From NCBI GenBank assembly GCA_020638975.1, contig JACKHN010000028.1:1-64000 (forward strand): DNA of 64,000 bases. The letters run 5' to 3'. Shown here piece by piece: positions 50,301 through 57,259 of this stretch. Source of the DNA: Planctomycetaceae bacterium (lineage in GTDB: Bacteria > Planctomycetota > Planctomycetia > Pirellulales > Pirellulaceae). The notes under the pieces were generated by a model. That model saw nothing but the letters and a program-made list of their open reading frames with translations. It was not told where the DNA came from and did not search any database. How positions within the stretch are numbered: position 1 is the first letter of the stretch; each line of letters begins with the position of its first letter. Both the position numbers and the translations under genes were made by a program.

Positions 50301-50361
50301 GTCCGCAGGGTGCAGACATCACCAAGAATAAGGCGATGAACATTCGTCGTCCGTGACGCAT
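47266..50361 (-). CDS. Secreted YCF48/BNR-repeat protein with C-terminal CBM9-like domain
   Basis: A 1031-residue protein with a signal peptide (FIALFLVMSAPCGQELAAQ). Residues ~40-345 hold about seven beta-propeller-type repeats of the YCF48/BNR kind (GWAVGDRGVIWMTEDGGRRW, GWIVGGW, GWAVGTPS, GWAVGALGMILATKDGGETW). A helical middle region follows, with a TPR-like stretch near 675-720. Residues ~840-1031 (LDGKFDEEFWATTVSAEL, DEYLYLGIQCRK, RVELLLDTNRDYTSYIK, PEGFGFLSFD) fit a CBM9-like carbohydrate-binding domain. It is probably periplasmic or surface-exposed; the ligand is unknown. The ATG at 50361 is preferred over the frame to 50451. Confidence 0.83.
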   Translation of the reverse strand: MRHGRRMFIALFLVMSAPCGQELAAQPASTPPEMLADAALHDVFFLDTNRGWAVGDRGVIWMTEDGGRRWRLADSPVNCSLQSIHFVDDQNGWIVGGWTQPYSHRTSGVILRTENGGRRWTQVPSETLPKLMRVRFFDKRHGWAVGTPSAMYPAGIFRSEDGGRSWSSFATDHQNEWLAAHFVDANRGVVVGRNGAVVGVGQTSLQPLMKPNTGLRHLHTVQATGPSHIQLAGDGGLLLVTEDAARTWQAPELPLSPDVIDKVDFRAAASSGNFRWLVGNPGSCILRSADHGRTWQLLHTGQSLPIHAMTFKDARRGWAVGALGMILATKDGGETWAPQHGGGTRAAMLGLFAESSDVPLEVLARYCGDEGYIGVVESLARRDVEMSSGKTASDEQRLAAGVVAASGSYANATWRFPLRQSGLKMTTASILHGWSLANGTDGNKLLEEYLVLRIRQWRPDVVVTRAADPRRPDSLTQLVSQAILRATEQAADNSAYPNQVHVLGLAPWQVKKVCSIADGEGSGTMAIDSTQLATRLGRSIHEHASQSYSLLRDQWSPIPRRRGIEVLSSKVPPAIANRDLFSGVAIAYGSDARRSEGHPQATSLAELRQTTQKQRVVDSLLTRATADSKDLAAWSAQADELVRDLSPQAGGDILYQLAQHYREIGRYELACESLQHLLRKFPSHPLSEAALVWCVEYLGSEEAGNAFGKQPAVDSHLVQQASAASAFNAALPPDVDRQLQVTRYDSRAAQAGFDAPSDVSNPLERLLFQAESVQHLRPALFAEPRLRFAVAAAYRKQGNLNGANRLYQQVAGSQPFNASRQAAHGELWLASQHGQPPKPVLACPKIVERPFLDGKFDEEFWATTVSAELKSQLGDDADWPATIKLARDDEYLYLGIQCRKINGVAYTATEAIRGRDPDLSSQDRVELLLDTNRDYTSYIKLVVDHRGWTGESAWGDVRWNPEWFVAAEATDHTWSIEAAVPLADLAHDQINTGDVWGCGMQRIVPAVGFQSWTQPASVTGCPEGFGFLSFD

Positions 50362-50408
50362 CGTCCAAGCTCCGTCGAGAAAATCGCTTTTGCAACTTGC
50401 CTTGAAAT

Positions 50409-50488
50409 GTGAGCCGTCGGCGCTAGCCGCGGGCCTTAAACCGGAAAACACCTTGTGTACTACCCCGCGGCTAGCGCCGACGGCTCAC
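50409..50488. repeat. Perfect 25-bp stem hairpin repeat
   Basis: GTGAGCCGTCGGCGCTAGCCGCGGG (arm 50409-50433) and its exact inverse at 50464-50488 are separated by 30 bases. It lies upstream of the YCF48-type gene in the 333-base gap before the c-haem protein gene. A 25-bp perfect stem with no drift suggests recent origin or constraint. No second copy is visible in the window. Confidence 0.75.
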
Positions 50489-50517
50489 AGGAATCGTTCC
50501 CAGATCATTTTGCACAG

Positions 50518-50658
50518 GTTCTAATTGGGCAGCGCCACTTTTGACATAAGTTATTGGGTATCATAACCCGAAGCGTAAGCGAGGAGCTGCAGTAAACCAT
50601 TTCCTCGCTTATGCTTCGGGTTGTGATTGTCGTGAAAGTGGCGTTGTCCAACTAAGAA
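50518..50658. repeat. Nested palindrome containing a CCCGAAGCG hairpin
   Basis: The outer arms TTCTAATTGGGCAGCGCCAC and GTGGCGTTGTCCAACTAAGAA pair with a few mismatches. Inside lies AACCCGAAGCGTAAGCGAGGA (50565-50585) and its inverse (50602-50622), the same repeat family as 40151-40206. The arrangement is a palindrome in the loop of another palindrome, as also seen at 29289-29483. It ends 37 bases before the c-haem protein gene's stop codon. Confidence 0.75.
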
Positions 50659-50694
50659 GTGGCTGCGGATTCTACCGAAACCCCCATCCGGCTC

Positions 50695-52026
50695 CTAGGG
50701 AGAAGTTGCTGCTTCAGCAGGCGAAATCCAGGACTCTGGCAAGTCTTTCTTGGTTTCGCGGAGGATTTGCAAGATGGCTTGGCGATCGGCGGGGGTCACG
50801 TGGGCGAACTGCTCGGATTGGTCCTGGCCCGTGAGGATCTCCCACAAACGCTGATAGACTCCCTCGCGGACGCGATTCGGCAAACCGTCAAACGCCTCGG
50901 AGTAGATCAGGAAACTGCACGGGTAACGGAACAGACGTCGCTTGAGATCGAACTGGCGAAGACTGCGGCCTTGGCTATCGAAGGGGCCTCTCGTGGCGAA
51001 GTCGTCCGCGAAGGTCGTTGTCCCGACGATCGGTTCACTGAGTTGGTGTTCGTCAACCATCAGCAATGCTTCCACGACTTTTTCGGCAGCCGAAGCGTAT
51101 CGTCGTTGGGTCGACTCCGACTCGAACTCTTGAGGCCGCTCGAGTGCTTGATTCATGACGACTGCGTCTCGCTGCGTTGTCCGACCGTTGAAGTTTGCTG
51201 CGGCAATCTGATTGTGAACCGCCACTTGGTGACCGAGGACCATGAGCGCGACGATATCACTATCGGGACTGATGTACGGCGACGTGCTGACGAGATCCTT
51301 CAGATCCGTGACGTTAGCACCACTATCAACATCAATTTCCTCGGGGCCGTTCTTTCCGTCGACGATCACGTTGCCCATGTGTCGTTGCCTGCCATGGGTG
51401 CCCGTGACGTACCATCCTCCCCAACGCTCGGAGAGCGGACTGGAATCGTCGGTGCGATAGGTTCCGGAACTGAACACCGGCAGGCCACTCGCGTCGGTGT
51501 ACACCGACCGCATAATGTGGCCAGGAATGCGCTGCGTGTGGCTCGACGCATGGCACAGCAAGCAATGATCGGTTTGACGCGTGATGACGGCTCGCGACTT
51601 GTCGTTCTGGTCGAGCGTATAGAAGACAGCGCCCAATTGCGGGTCGACAGCCGAGATCTCGACAACGTCGCCCTGCTGAACCCAACCAAGGTAAATGTCG
51701 TCGTTGAAGTAAAGTGCACGAGGCGTTCGTGGTGAAATGCGATGTCGCTGGAGACTCGTCTTGGAGAAGACCAATGTTTGAGACGACGCCGGAACCTGGA
51801 GATACTCCATCAACGCGGCCAAGTAGCCGTGGTCCGCATCGTAGTTGAGCGTCAACTCGCCCGCGTCGACTTGCTGCTTCAGCTGTGCGACACGATCTTG
51901 GGGCGAAGCCGTCGAGTAGTTGATCGGTTCGCGTTCAAACTCGAGTTGCCCGAACGCTGGCGCGCAAAACGGCAACACGAAAGTTGCGATTAGCGCAAAC
52001 AAGCCTCGGGTTGAATTGCGATGCAT
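50695..52026 (-). CDS. Secreted c-type cytochrome-like protein
   Basis: A 443-residue protein with a signal peptide (LFALIATFVLPFCAPAFG, cleavage near residue 27). One haem-c motif is clear: CLLCH at residues 155-159. The rest contains YISPDSDIVALMVLGHQ, then HNQIAAANFNGR; I do not recognise a named family, though similar secreted CxxCH proteins occur in planctomycetes. It starts 26 bases after the protoglobin stop on the same strand, which suggests cotranscription and a shared role in gas, nitrogen-oxide or redox chemistry. Confidence 0.78.
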   Translation of the reverse strand: MHRNSTRGLFALIATFVLPFCAPAFGQLEFEREPINYSTASPQDRVAQLKQQVDAGELTLNYDADHGYLAALMEYLQVPASSQTLVFSKTSLQRHRISPRTPRALYFNDDIYLGWVQQGDVVEISAVDPQLGAVFYTLDQNDKSRAVITRQTDHCLLCHASSHTQRIPGHIMRSVYTDASGLPVFSSGTYRTDDSSPLSERWGGWYVTGTHGRQRHMGNVIVDGKNGPEEIDVDSGANVTDLKDLVSTSPYISPDSDIVALMVLGHQVAVHNQIAAANFNGRTTQRDAVVMNQALERPQEFESESTQRRYASAAEKVVEALLMVDEHQLSEPIVGTTTFADDFATRGPFDSQGRSLRQFDLKRRLFRYPCSFLIYSEAFDGLPNRVREGVYQRLWEILTGQDQSEQFAHVTPADRQAILQILRETKKDLPESWISPAEAATSP

Positions 52027-52052
52027 CGGATAAATGCCTCACGAGCGGCGTA

Positions 52053-52628
52053 TCACGCGGCCTGATAATGGCGAGTGATCAGATCATTCTGAAGCCACAA
52101 CAGTTTGTTGAACGCGCGCAAGGTGGTTGCTTGTGCTTCAGTATCGAGTCCCAAGCTGAGAACGGTCGCAACTAACGCATCCGACACGAATCCCATCAAC
52201 GCGTTCATCTGCACCAGGGGCACGTCGAGGTCGGAGCTGCCAGCTTTCGGTGTATGGATTTTTCCAACGACATCCAGGTAGTTGACCATCGCGCCGTCGT
52301 AGGGCTTTGTCACCAAGGCCGTCAGGTAGCGACCAAGATGCTGCTTGCGGAACTCAATCATCTCGTGATCTTGTGACAGCGAATCGATGTCCTGCGGAAG
52401 ATCGCCTTCGTAGCCAGATTGGCGAGGCACGAAATGCCGCTTCGTCGAGCTGTAGGAGAATAGCTTGTCGTAAACCGCGTCGACCAATGACGGCACCAGC
52501 GGCGCAAGATGCGCAGCCGCGCCATGAATCGCAGCGATGTCGTCTTCACCGAAGCCCATAAACTCGGTCAAGTAACCAAAACGGTAGGCAAGATCCGATT
52601 CTAGCTGTGCTTCATCAATCTGTTTCAC
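52053..52628 (-). CDS. Protoglobin-domain protein
   Basis: A 191-residue protein (GTG start) matching the protoglobin fold: DLAYRFGYLTEFMGFGEDDI at the N-terminus, PLVDAVYDKLFSY-type sequence, the proximal-His region FRKQHLGRYL (His97), and VGKIHTP before the last helices. Protoglobins bind O2, CO and NO through a haem. It is a stand-alone domain with no output domain, so it probably acts in gas binding or detoxification. It is divergent from an Rrf2-type regulator, shares an intergenic promoter/operator region with it, and precedes a c-haem protein gene. Confidence 0.85.
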   Translation of the reverse strand: MKQIDEAQLESDLAYRFGYLTEFMGFGEDDIAAIHGAAAHLAPLVPSLVDAVYDKLFSYSSTKRHFVPRQSGYEGDLPQDIDSLSQDHEMIEFRKQHLGRYLTALVTKPYDGAMVNYLDVVGKIHTPKAGSSDLDVPLVQMNALMGFVSDALVATVLSLGLDTEAQATTLRAFNKLLWLQNDLITRHYQAA

Positions 52629-52699
52629 GGGAGCGGTTCCTTAGTCAACGTAGCAACGGATGGAGTTTTCGAGGACAAATGGCTAAAGTGGATACAACT

Positions 52700-52738
52700 A
52701 TCCGATTACTGTCGGAGTATACTATCGGTAAATCGGAT
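52700..52738. promoter_or_regulatory. Candidate Rrf2-type operator
   Basis: ATCCGATT (52700-52707) and AATCGGAT (52731-52738) form an inverted repeat spanning a central AGTATACT. A direct repeat TACTGTCGG / TACTATCGG also lies inside. It overlaps the protoglobin promoter's spacer and -10 and sits 26 bases before the regulator's ATG, so binding would control the protoglobin gene and probably the regulator itself. Confidence 0.55.
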
Positions 52739-52743
52739 GTCAA
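52716..52743 (-). promoter_or_regulatory. Sigma70-type promoter of the protoglobin gene
   Basis: On the minus strand TTGACA (52743-52738), 16 bases, then TATACT (52721-52716). The -35 box matches consensus fully and the -10 box at five of six positions. Transcription would start near 52709, leaving a leader of about 80 bases. The AGTATACT palindrome also offers a -10 on the plus strand for the regulator gene, though no good plus-strand -35 is visible. Confidence 0.6.
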
Positions 52744-52763
52744 CGTCCAGTTAGGATTTACGA

Positions 52764-53201
52764 ATGTTATCCCAGACCGTCGAATACGCTTTGCGGGCTG
52801 TCGTTTACTTGGCGGATCAGTCACCGACCGCTCGCACGACCGGCCAAATTGCCGACGCGACGAAAGTCCCACCGGCGTACATGTCGAAGGTGCTGCAGGG
52901 GTTGTGTCATGCGGGCATCTTACGCTCGCAGCGTGGTATCGGCGGTGGCATGTCGTTGCTTCATACGCCCGAGGAACTGACAATTCTGGATGTCGTCAAT
53001 GCGGTCGAGCCAATCGGCCGCATCGAGAGTTGCCCGCTTGGACTCAAGGCACACGGCGTCCAACTGTGCGCGTTGCACCGGCGGCTTGATAATGCGTTGG
53101 CCACCGTCGAAGATGCGTTTCGAAATACGACACTTGCGGAAGTCCTGGCCGACCCGAATCCCAGCGTACCGTTGTGCGACTTGCCAGGCCGCACGAAGTG
53201 A
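52764..53201 (+). CDS. Rrf2-family transcription regulator
   Basis: A 145-residue protein: winged helix near residues 1-65 (SQTVEYALRAVVYLADQS, PPAYMSKVLQGLCHAGILRS, then GIGGGMSLL) and a C-terminal segment with Cys90, Cys102 and Cys138 (CPLGLKAHGVQLC). These Cys could ligate an Fe-S cluster, as in IscR and NsrR, though the Cys90-Cys102 spacing is wider than in those two. AGGA lies 9 bases before the ATG. It is divergent from the protoglobin gene. A role as an NO- or redox-responsive repressor of that gene is inferred. Confidence 0.87.
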   Translation: MLSQTVEYALRAVVYLADQSPTARTTGQIADATKVPPAYMSKVLQGLCHAGILRSQRGIGGGMSLLHTPEELTILDVVNAVEPIGRIESCPLGLKAHGVQLCALHRRLDNALATVEDAFRNTTLAEVLADPNPSVPLCDLPGRTK

Positions 53202-53214
53202 TTGAATCGCCGCT

Positions 53215-54093
53215 ATGAAGTCGATCCGTGTTGCTACTTGTCAGTTCTCGATCGAGCCTCAGATCTCGCGGAATCGCCGCGCTGTGCTTCGACAGATTGC
53301 GCAAGGTGTCGGACAAGGTGCGGACATCATCCATTTTTCCGAGTGTGCGTTGTCGGGTTATCTCGGCGTTGACGTGCCGGATGCTCAGGCGATCGACTGG
53401 AAGGAATTGCAGGATGCAACACGCGACGTCATGGCTGCCGCCAAACAGCATCGCGTCTGGGTGCTGCTTGGTTCGACGCATCGCTTGTCGGGCAACAACA
53501 AACCGCACAACTCGATCTATGTGATCGATCCTCGCGGCAAGCTCGTCGAACGCTATGACAAAAGGTTTTGCACAGGCCTTGGCGGCAAGCAACCGACGTT
53601 GGACTTGTGTCACTACTCGCCCGGCAATCGAGCCGTCACGTTTCGTGTCAAAGGTATCACTTGTGGTTTGTTGATCTGTTACGACTATCGCTTTCCGGAA
53701 TTGTATCGCGAATATCACAAGCTCGGCGTGCAAGTGATTTTCCAGTCGTTTCATAATGCCCGGTCGATGGTCGTCGAGGATCCGAAGTACAACATCTGGA
53801 AGACAATCGTCCCAGCGACGATGTCCTGCCGCGCCGCCGAGAACCACTTTTGGATCAGTGCCAATAACAGCACGACGCGACCTTCACGCTGGGGCAGCTT
53901 CACCGTTCGACCCGACGGACAAATTGTCGGAAAGCTGCCGCTGCACAAACCGAGTGTCTTGATCACGGACATGACGATCGATCCCAACTGCTTTGATGCT
54001 CCGGGACCCTGGCGTGAGTCGGCGATCAACGGCCAGTTGCATAGTGGCAAGTTAATCAAAGATCGCCGATCAACCGACATCACCTGCTTCTAA
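53215..54093 (+). CDS. Carbon-nitrogen hydrolase (nitrilase superfamily)
   Basis: A 292-residue protein with the catalytic triad in place: Glu43 (HFSECALSGY), Lys116 (ERYDKRFC) and Cys155 (LLICYDYRFPE). Members hydrolyse amides, carbamoyl groups or nitriles; the exact substrate cannot be told. It begins 13 bases after the Rrf2 regulator stop, so it is probably cotranscribed with the regulator and may be under the same operator. Confidence 0.87.
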   Translation: MKSIRVATCQFSIEPQISRNRRAVLRQIAQGVGQGADIIHFSECALSGYLGVDVPDAQAIDWKELQDATRDVMAAAKQHRVWVLLGSTHRLSGNNKPHNSIYVIDPRGKLVERYDKRFCTGLGGKQPTLDLCHYSPGNRAVTFRVKGITCGLLICYDYRFPELYREYHKLGVQVIFQSFHNARSMVVEDPKYNIWKTIVPATMSCRAAENHFWISANNSTTRPSRWGSFTVRPDGQIVGKLPLHKPSVLITDMTIDPNCFDAPGPWRESAINGQLHSGKLIKDRRSTDITCF

Positions 54094-54222
54094 GAGTCTG
54101 CCAGCTGACACAGGTCCGTTTGTAACGCTTGTAACGAGCAGCGACCACGCCGACGCGTGACCTATACTTTCCAGAGTTTTTCTGACAAGTGATAGGCACA
54201 ACGAGTGGAAGAGGCGACGGAT

Positions 54223-56001
54223 ATGTCGGAGCATACAGAAGCGAATGCGACCCAAAGGCAACGAACGACATGCTGGTTGGATCGGGCAGTTCTCTGCGCG
54301 ACACTTCTGACCTGCGCCATCGCCCTCGCCCCGAATGTACCTGACCCTGATCTGTGGGGTCACGTCCAGTACGGTCGCGATTGGCTGGAACAGGGATTTC
54401 ACACAACATCCACCTATTCCTATACCGCAGAAGGTTATCGTTGGGTCAATCACGAAAACCTCGCCGAACTCGTGCTGGCCGTCGGAATGGACGTCCTTGG
54501 CCCCATCGGCATGTTGAATGCGAAGTGCTTGGCGGGATTAGGCGTGATTGGTTTGATCATGTGGCGCGCGAGGAAGGCCGGACTCGGGCTGATCACGATT
54601 TGCGTGACGTCGATGTTGGTCGCCATCAACTTGACTTACTTCTGGCCGATGCGGCCACAGTTATTGAGTTGGCTGTGCTATACGCTGTTGTTGGCATTGC
54701 TCTCGTGGTGCTTCCAGGGATGGGAAGGTCGAGGTTGGTTGCGGTGGCTGGAACCGAATCGTGATGGCTCCGAATCGCTAGGCCCCGAGTTCTCCAGTTT
54801 CCGCTTGCGATGTCTTTGGCTTGCGCCAGTCATACTTTGTGTGTGGGCCAACTCGCACGGCGGCTTTGTGGCGGGATATTGCATCTACGTGGCGTATCTC
54901 GGAATGCGCGGGATCGAGGCGTTTTCGTGTCAAGGCCGCGAGTCCTTTGGGCTGCTACGCCGGTTCGCGATGATGATCGTCGCGGGCGGACTGGCAACGT
55001 TGATCAACCCCTATGGCCCAGGGCTACATCTTTGGATGGTTGGTTCGCTTGGCACGCCGCGTCCCGAGATCATGGAATGGCGAGCTCCCGACATGTTCAC
55101 GACGCTGATGTTGCCGCTGTGGTTGATTATGTTCAGCTGGTTTGCCGTGCTGTTGTTGACGCGTCGTTCCCGAGACATCACGCATTTTGTCATCATGGCG
55201 TTGACGTTGTGGCAGTCGCTGTCGCATGTGCGTCACATTCCGTTCTTTGCCATTCCGTTTGGTTTCTGGATGGCGATTCATATCGAATCGGTGCTACGAC
55301 GTTTTAACATTGTTCGCGACGAGGCAGTTCAACCGGCATCCGTGTCGAAGATGAGTTCTCGAATGCAGTGGACATTTGGGACTGTATTCGCTCTCGCCTT
55401 CATGTTGCTCGGATTCAGACTGTATGTTCGACTCAGCGAAATGCCCGTCGAACGCAAGGACTACCCCGTCGCCGCGTTTCAATACGTCGCCGACCAGGAT
55501 CTGCAAGGGCGGATGGTCGTGACCTTCAATTGGGCTCAATATGCGATTGCCGCCTTTGGTCCCCGTGACCACTCGGACGACGGATTGCGCGTCAGCTTCG
55601 ACGGTCGTTTCCGTACCTGCTATCCGCAGGAAGTGATCGACATGAACTTCGATTTCGTGTTGGGGAATCTTGAACCGCGCTACCGCAGTCCCAAGTCCCC
55701 GCCATTCGACGACGAACGAGTCCTCGAGTTCGGTGATCCCGACATCGTTCTAATCAATCGCGAGCAGCCGCATGGTGTGAACGTAATGTTCAGGAATCAG
55801 GATCGTTGGGCGCTGTTGTATCAAGACCGGATCGCGCAAGTGTGGGGCTTGGCATCGAAATACGATGACCCCAGCAGCATGCACTACATCGCACAGGATC
55901 GGCGCAAGATCACGGACGACGAACAAACGGGGAGTGTCCCCTGGCCCGCATTACCCATACGCACGAACCAAAACCGACAATTGGCACAGATCAAACTCTA
56001 A
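54223..56001 (+). CDS. GT-C-like polytopic membrane protein
   Basis: A 592-residue protein from the ATG at 54223 (a GTG at 54205 is possible; GAGG lies upstream). After a first membrane segment comes an acidic loop, PDPDLWGHVQYGRDWLE, resembling the first luminal loop of GT-C glycosyltransferases. Around nine more segments follow up to about residue 405. The C-terminal ~170 residues are a soluble outer domain (VAAFQYVADQDLQGRMVVTF). It is followed on the same strand by a GT2 gene 228 bases away. It may use a lipid-linked sugar; that is inference. Confidence 0.72.
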   Translation: MSEHTEANATQRQRTTCWLDRAVLCATLLTCAIALAPNVPDPDLWGHVQYGRDWLEQGFHTTSTYSYTAEGYRWVNHENLAELVLAVGMDVLGPIGMLNAKCLAGLGVIGLIMWRARKAGLGLITICVTSMLVAINLTYFWPMRPQLLSWLCYTLLLALLSWCFQGWEGRGWLRWLEPNRDGSESLGPEFSSFRLRCLWLAPVILCVWANSHGGFVAGYCIYVAYLGMRGIEAFSCQGRESFGLLRRFAMMIVAGGLATLINPYGPGLHLWMVGSLGTPRPEIMEWRAPDMFTTLMLPLWLIMFSWFAVLLLTRRSRDITHFVIMALTLWQSLSHVRHIPFFAIPFGFWMAIHIESVLRRFNIVRDEAVQPASVSKMSSRMQWTFGTVFALAFMLLGFRLYVRLSEMPVERKDYPVAAFQYVADQDLQGRMVVTFNWAQYAIAAFGPRDHSDDGLRVSFDGRFRTCYPQEVIDMNFDFVLGNLEPRYRSPKSPPFDDERVLEFGDPDIVLINREQPHGVNVMFRNQDRWALLYQDRIAQVWGLASKYDDPSSMHYIAQDRRKITDDEQTGSVPWPALPIRTNQNRQLAQIKL

Positions 56002-56229
56002 TGGCTCGGTAATGCGAAGAGATTGCGAAAACTTTCTTCGCGAGGCAAATGGCGTGGTATGTTTCAGTAGGGCGATGTTTGCCGGCACTCCAAACGGTCA
56101 AACGCACTCCCACCGACCACACACTCCACGCTATCCCGCCGACTCACTCCACCACCAAGACGCTTCGGCTGTACCAGCCGAGATAACTGCCAACTCCCAG
56201 GGCAGCACTCCCAGCGATAGGAAACTCCG

Positions 56230-57102
56230 ATGTCAAACGCGATGCTGAATGACGTTCCCGCCGGCGTTCAGTTCATGCCCTTCGTTCCTGCTCTCGAACG
56301 TCCTCCCTATGCCGATATCGTGAGTCGTGCCGAGCGAAAGTTGGCTGAGATCGAGTCGTTGTGGGAGTTGATGGACATCGAGGAGCAGCCTGCGGCTCCC
56401 TTCGAGATGCCTAAGGATCTTCGCGTCTCGGTGGTCATCCCTGTCTACAACGAGAAGAAGACCATCTTCGACGTGATCGCGCGAGTCAAGGCTCTGCCGT
56501 TTGAAACCGAAATCATCGTTGTCGATGATTGCAGCACCGATGGCACTCGCGGGTGGCTGGAGACAGTTCGTGGTGCCCCGGGATTGAAGCTCATTCTGAA
56601 AAAGGAAAACGAAGGAAAAGGCGCTGCACTGCGAACAGGCTTTGCCGCCGCAACCGGCCACGTTGTCGTCGTGCAAGATGCGGACTTGGAGTATGATCCT
56701 CGCGATATCGAGACCGTGATTCGTCCGATCGTTGCCGGCGAGGCCGATGTCAGCTATGGATCGCGATACTTCTATCGCCGCAGTGGTGACCTTTCGTTCT
56801 TCCATCGATTGGTGAACCGAGCGCTGACGACAGCCTCGAATCTCTTTACGGGGCTGCGACTGACGGACATGGAGACTTGCCACAAGGCATTTCGCACGAA
56901 CGTCATCCGCGAGTTGCCACTCAAGCAGAATCGTTTCGGATTCGAGCCGGAAGTTACTGCCAAGCTTGCGCGTCGCAAGTATCGAGTGACCGAAACTCCA
57001 AGCAGCTATAAGCCACGGGGTTACTCGGAAGGCAAGAAGATCGGTTTCCGCGATGCGTTGAACGCGATCTATTGCATCGCGAGGTATGGGATCGCGGATT
57101 AG
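56230..57102 (+). CDS. Family 2 glycosyltransferase, dolichol-phosphate-sugar type
   Basis: A 290-residue GT-A enzyme. After ~65 N-terminal residues come RVSVVIPVYNEKKTI, EIIVVDDCSTDGTR (nucleotide-binding Asp), NEGKGAALRTGF and the metal-binding VVVQDADLEYDP, then YGSRYF and FGFEPEVTAKLARR. It resembles polyprenyl-phosphate mannose/glucose synthases without C-terminal membrane helices. It could feed the GT-C-like protein encoded just upstream with a lipid-linked sugar (inference). Confidence 0.87.
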   Translation: MSNAMLNDVPAGVQFMPFVPALERPPYADIVSRAERKLAEIESLWELMDIEEQPAAPFEMPKDLRVSVVIPVYNEKKTIFDVIARVKALPFETEIIVVDDCSTDGTRGWLETVRGAPGLKLILKKENEGKGAALRTGFAAATGHVVVVQDADLEYDPRDIETVIRPIVAGEADVSYGSRYFYRRSGDLSFFHRLVNRALTTASNLFTGLRLTDMETCHKAFRTNVIRELPLKQNRFGFEPEVTAKLARRKYRVTETPSSYKPRGYSEGKKIGFRDALNAIYCIARYGIAD

Positions 57103-57134
57103 TTCTTTGCACTCGGCTCATTTGAGCAGTCATT

Positions 57135-57209
57135 TTGAACAGAAGTTAACAGAGGCAACAGAGTTCGGCATTCACGCTTTCTCTGTTCTCTCCGTTGACT
57201 TCTGTTCAA
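57135..57209. repeat. Hairpin repeat between convergent genes
   Basis: TTGAACAGAAGTTAACAGAG with AACAGAG pairs with CTCTGTT...CCGTTGACTTCTGTTCAA, an imperfect palindrome of 75 bases. It lies between the GT2 stop (57102) and the EF-hand gene stop (57260), so it is well placed to end both transcripts. The AACAGAG/CTCTGTT sub-sequence relates it loosely to the hairpin at 5716-5783. Confidence 0.68.
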
Positions 57210-57259
57210 GAAGATCGGAGTAGCATCGGTCAACCAACGATTAATGGTGGTTTACACGA

